Shown here piece by piece: positions 1 through 4,931 of a stretch of 6,628 nucleotides of DNA (positions are counted from its first letter, which is position 1; every line of letters starts with the position of its first letter). The DNA lies in assembly GCA_021784975.1 (NCBI GenBank), contig JAJYGU010000352.1, positions 1 to 6,628 on the forward strand. The letters are read 5' to 3'. Below the pieces are notes generated by a model. That model searched no databases and was not told the DNA's origin. It saw only the letters and a list, made by a program, of their open reading frames with translations. The position numbers and the translations under genes are program-made. Origin of the DNA: Planctomycetota bacterium. GTDB lineage: Bacteria > Planctomycetota > Planctomycetia > Pirellulales > Thermoguttaceae.

Positions 1-84
1 ACCGGCGTCCTCGAACAGCGCGCTGAGGGTGGTAGCTCGCACCCGTAACCCGACGTCGGCCGTGTGCTCGAAGGTCTCGTACAT
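1..84 (-). CDS. Archease, N-terminal part (gene runs off the left edge)
   Basis: Reading leftwards from an ATG at 84-82, the 28 codons inside the window encode a protein beginning MYETFEHTADVGLRVRA and continuing TTLSALFEDAG. The FEHTAD-G-R-R-A pattern followed by a short helix is the characteristic start of archease (SHS2-type fold, usually about 140 residues). Archease is the cofactor that helps the RNA ligase RtcB become guanylylated and turn over, in tRNA splicing and RNA repair. The Asp in HTAD (residue 10) corresponds to a conserved metal-site residue of the family. No strong Shine-Dalgarno sequence is visible; an AAGG lies too far upstream. The start is chosen because it matches the usual archease N-terminus. 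It lies 109 bp downstream of mtnA on the same strand. The family call is fairly secure, but most of the protein is not visible. Confidence 0.85.
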   Translation of the reverse strand, partial: MYETFEHTADVGLRVRATTLSALFEDAG

Positions 85-119
85 TGGCGATGCGATCGCG
101 CCTTTTGGCCCGTTGCCAT

Positions 120-147
120 ATTTTAGGGGCGACCGGCGATGGATCAA
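120..147 (-). promoter_or_regulatory. Candidate sigma-70-type promoter for the archease gene
   Basis: On the minus strand, TTGATC (147-142) and TAAAAT (125-120) are separated by 16 bp. They match the -35 consensus at 4 of 6 positions and the -10 consensus at 5 of 6. A start site near 113 would give a leader of roughly 28 nt before the archease ATG. The box lies wholly in the gap between mtnA and archease, which suggests archease can be transcribed independently of the genes upstream. Planctomycete promoters are poorly defined and this is pattern matching only. Confidence 0.35.
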
Positions 148-193
148 GTGGCGTTGCCGGGGAGCGGCGTCGGCACTGGGTCTGCCAGCGATC

Positions 194-1258
194 TCAACCG
201 GCGAGGACGGCTGCGACCGCCTCGCGGCTGACCGGTCGAATCACGCCGCGTTCGCAGACGATTGCGGTAATCAGCGATGCCGGGGTGACGTCAAAGGCAG
301 GATTATAAACCGCTACTCCTTCCGGAGCGACCCGGCCCGCCAGCCCGTCCGTCACCTCGTTCGGGTTGCGCTGCTCGATCGGTATCGCCGTCCCGTCGGC
401 CAGCGAGCAATCGAAGGTGCTGCTGGGGGCCGCCACGTAGAAAGGAATGCGGTGCGCGGAGGCCAGCAAGGCCACCCCATAAGTGCCAATCTTGTTGGCC
501 GTGTCGCCGTTGGCGGCGATCCGGTCGGCTCCGACGACGACCGCCTGGACTCGTCCTTCGCGCATCACCTGGGCGGCCATGTTGTCGCAGATCACGGTGA
601 CGTCGATTCCCCGCCGCTGAAGCTCCCAGGCCGTCAAGCGAGCGCCTTGCAGCAGGGGCCGGGTTTCGTCGGCGTAGACATGCAGCTTCTTGCCCGATTC
701 CGCCGCCGTATAGACCGCCGCCAAGGCAGTGCCGTAGCCGGAGGTGACCAGCCCGCCGGCATTGCAATGCGTCAAAACGCCTTGTCCGTCTTGCAACAAG
801 GCCGCACCGTGCCGGCCGATAGCACGGCACATCTGCCGGTCTTCCTCGTAGACGGCGTGTGCCTCGGCTAACAGCGCGGCCGCAATCTCGGCCGGCGGCC
901 TGCCGCGCAGTGATTCTGCCTTGCGGGTCATCCGATCCAGCGCCCAGAACAGGTTGACGGCCGTCGGCCGACTGCCGGCCAAGTAGTCAGCCACTTCCTT
1001 CAGACGACCAAAGAAGTCGGCTTGGTCGGCCCCGAGCACGGTCTGCAGGCCGAGGCATACGCCGTAGGCGGCCGCCAGTCCGATGGCCGGCGCACCGCGG
1101 ACGCGGAGGACCTTGATCGCCTCCCAGACGGTGGCCACGTCGCGGCAATCAATTTCAAGAAACTCGGCCGGCAATCGCGTCTGATCGATCAATCGCAAAT
1201 GACCATCCACTCCACCCACCCAGTGCAACGTCTTAAAGCCGTTCATCAGTTCTGTCAT
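194..1258 (-). CDS. mtnA: S-methyl-5-thioribose-1-phosphate isomerase
   Basis: MtnA converts 5-methylthioribose-1-phosphate to 5-methylthioribulose-1-phosphate in the cytosolic methionine salvage pathway. It belongs to the eIF2B-alpha-like isomerase family. From the ATG at 1258 the protein has 354 residues, a normal length. It shows VRGAPAIG (about 53-60), the THCNAGG motif with the catalytic Cys near 165, the DETRPLLQGARLTAWEL signature (about 197-213), GADRIAANG with the catalytic Asp near 245, and NKIGTYG straight after. Together these distinguish MtnA from true eIF2B subunits. An in-frame ATG at 1345 would add 29 residues and overlap purE by 53 bp. That extension is Arg/Lys-rich and unlike the family, so I prefer MTELMNGFKTLHW. 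An ATG at 1246 (MNGFKTLHW) is also possible. The ribosome binding site is weak (GAGA) and lies in a small hairpin. The start is 34 bp after purE. No other methionine-salvage genes are in the window. Confidence 0.93.
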   Translation of the reverse strand: MTELMNGFKTLHWVGGVDGHLRLIDQTRLPAEFLEIDCRDVATVWEAIKVLRVRGAPAIGLAAAYGVCLGLQTVLGADQADFFGRLKEVADYLAGSRPTAVNLFWALDRMTRKAESLRGRPPAEIAAALLAEAHAVYEEDRQMCRAIGRHGAALLQDGQGVLTHCNAGGLVTSGYGTALAAVYTAAESGKKLHVYADETRPLLQGARLTAWELQRRGIDVTVICDNMAAQVMREGRVQAVVVGADRIAANGDTANKIGTYGVALLASAHRIPFYVAAPSSTFDCSLADGTAIPIEQRNPNEVTDGLAGRVAPEGVAVYNPAFDVTPASLITAIVCERGVIRPVSREAVAAVLAG

Positions 1259-1265
1259 TTGTGTG

Positions 1266-1279
1266 TCTCGCAAGCGAGA
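1266..1279 (-). other. Small hairpin overlapping the mtnA ribosome binding region
   Basis: In the purE-mtnA gap the transcript reads TCTCG-CTTG-CGAGA, a perfect 5-bp stem closed by G-C around a CUUG tetraloop, a known stable loop type. The 3' arm holds the only purine-rich GAGA within reach of the mtnA ATG at 1258. The hairpin could therefore shield the ribosome binding site or act as a processing point between purE and mtnA. A stem of 5 bp can also arise by chance. Confidence 0.4.
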
Positions 1280-1292
1280 GAATACGTTGGAC

Positions 1293-1817
1293 CTACCTTT
1301 TCTCTCTTTGCAACGCGTGTTGCAAAGCTGCGTCCTTGGCGCCAACCTTTTCCCCTAATTTATGTTTGAATTCCGTCAATTTGGTCTGCAACATTACGTC
1401 GGCCAGAGCGAGGATCTCCACCGCCAGCAGGCCGGCATTCCGCGGACCGCCCCCGCCTACCCCCACCGTGGCCACCGGCACATCGCCGGGCATCTGCGCG
1501 GTGGAAAGCAGCGAGTCCAGCCCACCGGAAAGCTCGGTGGGCACGGGGATGCCAATCACCGGCAGCGAAGTATGCGAAGCCACCACGCCGGCCAGATGGG
1601 CCGCTCCACCGGCGGCCGCCAAGACGACTTTCAGCCCCCGCGCCGCCGCCATGGTGGAGTACTGCCGGACCAACTCCGGCGTGCGATGGGCGCTCATCAC
1701 CCGCACCTCATAGGCCACCCCGAACTCCTCGAGGGCATCGGCCGCCGCCCTGACCTTCGGCCAATCGCTGTCGCTGCCGATCACAAGGCCGACTAAGGGC
1801 GCCTTCGCTTCCGGCAT
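1293..1817 (-). CDS. purE: 5-(carboxyamino)imidazole ribonucleotide mutase (class I PurE)
   Basis: PurE moves the carboxyl group of N5-CAIR to C4, giving CAIR in de novo purine synthesis. The 174-residue protein has the nucleotide-binding loop GSDSDWP (14-20), SAHRTP (42-47, with the catalytic His at 44), AGGAAHLAGV (69-78), IPVPTELSGGLDSLLS and MPGDVPVATV (109-118), then RNAGLLAVEIL. SAHRTP plus AGGAAHL marks class I, the type that depends on PurK, rather than class II. The loop usually read as GKAGAKNA is GGGGPRNA here. The C-terminal tail beyond about residue 150 is charged and variable. The ATG at 1817 has an excellent ribosome binding site, AGAAGGAGA, about 6 nt upstream. No purK is adjacent. 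The gene follows ald across a structured 110-bp gap and precedes mtnA by 34 bp. Confidence 0.96.
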   Translation of the reverse strand: MPEAKAPLVGLVIGSDSDWPKVRAAADALEEFGVAYEVRVMSAHRTPELVRQYSTMAAARGLKVVLAAAGGAAHLAGVVASHTSLPVIGIPVPTELSGGLDSLLSTAQMPGDVPVATVGVGGGGPRNAGLLAVEILALADVMLQTKLTEFKHKLGEKVGAKDAALQHALQREKR

Positions 1818-1837
1818 GAAAATCTCCTTCTGTCAAC

Positions 1838-1925
1838 CAAAGGGGGCAGTCCCATTTTCGCGGCGAACACGTTGATTGCCGAGGAAAAGTCCTCCCCGCG
1901 GCGAAACTCGGGACAGTCCCCTTTG
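1838..1925. repeat. 88-bp imperfect inverted repeat (REP/MITE-like foldback)
   Basis: The ald-purE gap is almost entirely a foldback. Read on the transcript strand, the outer arms CAAAGGGG and CCCCTTTG pair perfectly. Next come an A-C mismatch, one pair, a T-T mismatch, GTCCC with GGGAC, a small internal loop, TTTCGC with GCGAAA, a C-C mismatch and GCG with CGC: about 23 pairs in all. A nested hairpin GAGGA-CTTT-TCCTC (1881-1894) occupies the centre. Each arm contains a GGGAC-N-GTCCC-type near-palindrome. No T-run follows, so it is not a standard intrinsic terminator. It ends 2 bp outside the ald stop codon and 20 bp before the purE ATG. The compact structure and palindromic ends suggest a dispersed intergenic repeat, but only one copy is in the window. 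Confidence 0.7.
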
Positions 1926-1927
1926 CC

Positions 1928-3037
1928 CTACTTCTGGAAGCGCGGATTGTACGCCAGAGAGAAGGTCTCGGCAACCGCACGGTTGGTCACTTCACCCTCG
2001 TAGAGGTTGATGGCCCGGGCGACCGGCGGCAGGCTGTCGGCGGCACAGAGCAGGCCGCGGTCGGCGATCTGCAGCGCCCACGGCAAGGTGACGTTGCACA
2101 GGGCGAAGGTGCTGGTCCGGCCCACGGCTCCGGGCATGTTGGCCACGCAGTAGTGCAACACTTCGTCCACCACGAAGGTCGGGTTGCTGTGGGTGGTGGG
2201 ACGGGTAGTGGCCACACAGCCGCCTTGGTCCACCGCCACGTCAATAATCACGCTGCCCGGCTTCATCAGCTCCAGGTCCTCCCGCTCGATCAAATGGGGC
2301 GCCTTGGCCCCCGGCACGAGCACAGCCCCGATCACCAAGTCCGCCCGCCGAAGCTGCTCACGGATCGTGTGTCGGTCGCTGAAGAGGGTGGTCACGTTGG
2401 GCGGCATGATTTCGTCGAGGTAGCGAAGCCGATCCATGTCGATGTCCAGTAGGCCGATGTTGGCGCCGAAGCCGGCGGCGATTCGGGCGGCATTGGCCCC
2501 CACCACGCCGCCGCCCAGAATGGTGATGTGGGCCGGCTCGACCCCGGGCACGCCCCCCAACAAGATGCCGCGGCCCATCTGAGGCCGCTCCAGGTACTTG
2601 GCCCCCTCCTGGATGCTCATTCGCCCGGCCACCTCGCTCATCGGCGTCAGCAGCGGCAGCCGCCCCCGATCATCCGAGAGCGTCTCGTAGGCCACCGCGA
2701 TGCAACCGCTGGCCAAGAGCGATTCGGTCAACTGGCGATCGGCGGCCAGGTGGAAGTAAGTGAACACAATTTGCCCGCGGCGCAGCAGGGCCACTTCGGT
2801 CGGCTGCGGCTCCTTCACCTTGATCAGCATCTCCGCCCGGCCAAACACTTCTTCCGCCGTGGCCACCAATTCCGCGCCATGCCGTGCATATTCGGCATCG
2901 GCCAGTCCCGATCCGACTCCGGCCCCGGCCTCGACCAGTACCTGGTGTCCGGCGCGGATTAGTTCTTCGACCCCGACCGGCAACAGTCCCACGCGATACT
3001 CGTCCCGCTTGATCTCTTTGGGCACTCCCACAATCAT
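1928..3037 (-). CDS. ald: Alanine dehydrogenase
   Basis: Ald catalyses the reversible NAD-dependent oxidative deamination of L-alanine to pyruvate and ammonium, in the cytosol and usually as a hexamer. The 369 residues match the family's standard length, and key residues fall at canonical positions: Arg15 in EYRVGLLP and Lys75 in KVKEP (pyruvate binding), His96 in TYFH (catalytic), and Asp270 in DVAVDQGG (catalytic). The NAD-binding Rossmann loop is ILGGGVVG (about 173-180), with an acidic Asp198 ending the second strand to bind the ribose. It has the N-terminal signature VGVPKEIKRDEYRV and the C-terminal AYNP. The ATG at 3037 is preceded by GGAGG about 8 nt upstream. The gene starts 18 bp after the der stop, so the two are probably co-transcribed. 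Lysine-forming relatives such as saccharopine dehydrogenase are excluded by these motifs. Confidence 0.97.
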   Translation of the reverse strand: MIVGVPKEIKRDEYRVGLLPVGVEELIRAGHQVLVEAGAGVGSGLADAEYARHGAELVATAEEVFGRAEMLIKVKEPQPTEVALLRRGQIVFTYFHLAADRQLTESLLASGCIAVAYETLSDDRGRLPLLTPMSEVAGRMSIQEGAKYLERPQMGRGILLGGVPGVEPAHITILGGGVVGANAARIAAGFGANIGLLDIDMDRLRYLDEIMPPNVTTLFSDRHTIREQLRRADLVIGAVLVPGAKAPHLIEREDLELMKPGSVIIDVAVDQGGCVATTRPTTHSNPTFVVDEVLHYCVANMPGAVGRTSTFALCNVTLPWALQIADRGLLCAADSLPPVARAINLYEGEVTNRAVAETFSLAYNPRFQK

Positions 3038-3055
3038 GGCGATTCCTCCATCCAG

Positions 3056-4411
3056 CTACTCCTCGGCTACGGCGTTGGCGTCCGCCGGCCGCACTTCGTG
3101 TTCCCGCTTACGGAGGTAGAGTTTGATGGGCACCTCGTCGAACTCGAGCTGCTCGCGGAACACCCGCAACAGATACCGCTGATACTGGCTGGAGATCGCC
3201 CGCGGATCGTTGCAAAACAGGACGACCGTGGGCGGTTGGGCGGCCACCTGGGTGGCGTAGAAGATCTTGGGGCGGCGGTTCTGATGGACCGGCGGCGGGT
3301 TCCCGGTGAGCGCCGCCTGAACGACCTTGTTCAACTGCCCGGTCGGCACCCGTTTCAACGACTGCCGAAACAGCATCTGCGCATGGTTGAGCATCGCCTT
3401 CACGTTCTTGCCCGTCCTGCCGGTGAGAAGCGCAATCGGCACATACAACAGGGACCGGAAATTGTCGCGCAAATAGCGGACCCACTTTTCGGTGGGCATG
3501 CTGCCCGCGATCAGGTCCCACTTGTTGACTACGAACAGGCACGGTTTGTACTGCTGGGCGATGTACTCGCAGAGTTGCTTATCGACTTTGCTGATCCGTT
3601 GCGTCGGATCAAAGAACAGGGCCACCACGTCGGCCCGGCGGATGCTCCGCTGGGCGCGGTGGGTGCTATAGAAGTCTACGTCGGTCACCACGCTCTTTGG
3701 GCGGCGGAAGCCGGGGGTGTCGATGGCCAGAAACGCCTTGCCGTCGAGCTCGAACCGCACGTCCACGCTGTCGCGGGTCGTGCCCGGCACCTCGCTGACA
3801 ATCATCCGCTTGGACCGGGCCAAGGTGTTCACCAACGTGCTCTTGCCGGTGTTTCGCCGCCCCACGATCGCCAACTTCATCACCGGGGTGACATACCACT
3901 GGGCCCCCGTTGACGGATCGGGCAAATGCTGGCGAATCTCCTGCATCAACTCGTCTTTGCCGCGATTGACCTTCGCACTGACCCGCACCATCTTGCGGCC
4001 AAAGCGGTAGAATTCGTCGGCTTGGGCCTCGTAGCGGGGCGAGTCGGTCTTGTTGACCACCAACACCACCGGGGCGGTCAGGTACCGCAGCCGCTTGGCC
4101 ACCTCCTGATCCAGCGGGACCGGGCCATCGCGGGCGTCGACCACAAACAAGACAAGCTGGGCCGACTCCACCGCCGTCTGGATCTGATCCTCGACTTGCT
4201 CGGTGAGGTCGTCGACGTCCTCAACACCCATACCGCCGGTGTCGACCAGCTCAAAGAAGCGGCCCTCGGACTCGATCAAGTGGGTGACTCGGTCGCGGGT
4301 CACTCCGGCCGTAGAATCCACGATGGCCAGGCGCTTGCCCACCAGCCAGTTGAAGACGCTCGACTTGCCCACGTTGGGCCGTCCGACGATCACCACCTGC
4401 GGAATTCCCAT
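3056..4411 (-). CDS. der: Ribosome-associated GTPase Der (EngA), two G-domains
   Basis: Der is an essential GTPase for maturation of the 50S ribosomal subunit. The 451-residue protein has two tandem G-domains and a C-terminal KH-like domain. Domain 1: GRPNVGKS (10-17), GVTRD (36-40), DTGG (57-60), NKTD (120-123), SAK (145-147). Domain 2: GRRNTGKS (184-191), GTTRD (210-214), DTPG (231-234), NKWD (296-299), then PIALLTG (325-331) where most Der proteins have a serine-alanine G5. The KH-like region runs from about 345 to 440, with a charged tail rich in Lys, Arg and Glu. Domain 2 departs from the common GRPNVGKS and DTAGIRRK patterns, in a way I associate with planctomycetes. The ATG at 4411 has AGGTGG a few nt upstream. 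The gene diverges from the plus-strand remnant and leads into ald. Confidence 0.97.
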   Translation of the reverse strand: MGIPQVVIVGRPNVGKSSVFNWLVGKRLAIVDSTAGVTRDRVTHLIESEGRFFELVDTGGMGVEDVDDLTEQVEDQIQTAVESAQLVLFVVDARDGPVPLDQEVAKRLRYLTAPVVLVVNKTDSPRYEAQADEFYRFGRKMVRVSAKVNRGKDELMQEIRQHLPDPSTGAQWYVTPVMKLAIVGRRNTGKSTLVNTLARSKRMIVSEVPGTTRDSVDVRFELDGKAFLAIDTPGFRRPKSVVTDVDFYSTHRAQRSIRRADVVALFFDPTQRISKVDKQLCEYIAQQYKPCLFVVNKWDLIAGSMPTEKWVRYLRDNFRSLLYVPIALLTGRTGKNVKAMLNHAQMLFRQSLKRVPTGQLNKVVQAALTGNPPPVHQNRRPKIFYATQVAAQPPTVVLFCNDPRAISSQYQRYLLRVFREQLEFDEVPIKLYLRKREHEVRPADANAVAEE

Positions 4412-4459
4412 GCTCCACCTATCATAGTTGGAAAGGGCGATTCCTTCCAGGGCCGGAGC

Positions 4460-4872
4460 GAAAATGGGGGGGCATCCATTGACGTCAACGGCGATTACGC
4501 CTTCCTCGGGGCGAAAGGTCGCGGAGTCTCTGGAGCCGCTCGAGTGCCTGGGCCGACGCGGTACGGGCCAGCGTCGACCAGGTGCGGTTGACTGGCAATC
4601 TCGGGGGCAGACCGGCGATCATCGTTCATGGCCGCAGCGACGCGCTGGTGCCGGTCATTCATTCCTCCCGACCCTATTTCGGTCTGAACCAGATCGTGGA
4701 AGGGGGCGCAAGCCGGCTCTCGTACCTCGAAGTCGAAAACGTTCAGCATTTCGACGCCTTCCTGATGCCGTTGGGCGACCAGTGGACCTTCCATCGTTAT
4801 TTCCTGCCGCCCGAGCCGGGCGATGCCATTCGCTTCGACGCGGCTTCGAACACGGTGCGCATCCCCGATTAG
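4460..4872 (+). pseudogene. Remnant of a 3-hydroxybutyrate oligomer hydrolase (C-terminal fragment, frameshifted)
   Basis: Frame 1 from about 4519 to the TAG at 4870-4872 reads RSLWS, then DAVRASVDQVRLTGNLGG, RPAIIVHGRSDALVPV, SSRPYFGLN, LSYLEVENVQHFDAFL. This closely resembles the C-terminal part of D-(-)-3-hydroxybutyrate oligomer hydrolases, large secreted or periplasmic alpha/beta-hydrolases of nearly 700 residues that cleave PHB-derived oligomers. The acid in GRSDALVP (codon 4639) and the His in QHFDAF (codon 4747) would belong to the catalytic triad; the nucleophile Ser region is absent. The family-like upstream piece ENGGASIDVNGDYAFLGAK (4460-4516) is in frame 2. Losing one base near 4517-4521 would explain the break, since the ancestor would then read close to the family's CLRSLW. 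After HFDAFL the usual stretch of roughly 60 residues before the C-terminus is mostly missing. There is no ribosome binding site or plausible start. A short expressed product from a GTG at 4582 is conceivable but unlikely. Confidence 0.72.
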
Positions 4873-4883
4873 GATCGGTGACG

Positions 4884-4892
4884 TGCTATACT
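4884..4892 (+). promoter_or_regulatory. Extended -10 promoter candidate for the membrane protein gene
   Basis: TGCTATACT fits the extended -10 pattern TGn followed by TATAAT, with 5 of 6 matches in the hexamer. There is no convincing -35 box 17 bp upstream, but extended -10 elements can work without one. A start near 4899 gives a leader of about 33 nt that contains the AAGGAG ribosome binding site at 4917-4922. It sits 12 bp past the stop of the hydrolase remnant, so the downstream gene probably has its own promoter. Confidence 0.4.
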
Positions 4893-4931
4893 TGTTAGTC
4901 GAGGCCTTGCCGGCCCAAGGAGAGACGGCTC

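Noticed and set aside
92..99. GCGATCGC palindrome upstream of archease
   Set aside because: It is a single 8-bp copy in GC-rich DNA, without symmetry extending further or a second site.
126..193. Terminator after mtnA
   Set aside because: Only short GC-rich complementarities are present and there is no T-run on the minus strand after them.
29..871. Long open frame on the plus strand opposite mtnA
   Set aside because: It is antisense to mtnA and its translation is Arg/Gly/Asp-rich without any family motif. In GC-rich DNA such shadow frames are expected.
1259..1345. An upstream in-frame ATG giving mtnA 29 extra residues
   Set aside because: It would overlap the end of purE by 53 bp, has no good ribosome binding site, and the extension is basic and unlike known MtnA N-termini.
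4421..4426. TATGAT on the minus strand as a -10 box for der
   Set aside because: It would place the transcript start inside the ribosome binding site about 3 nt before the ATG, and no -35 box is seen.
4466..4472. Run of seven G as the frameshift site of the hydrolase remnant
   Set aside because: Frame 2 reads family-like on past this run (GGASIDVNGDYAF), so the break falls later, near 4517-4521.
4428..4898. Plus-strand frame from an ATG at 4428 as a small gene
   Set aside because: It is a third frame through the hydrolase remnant, shows no family similarity and is Arg-rich. The recognisable motifs are in the other two frames.
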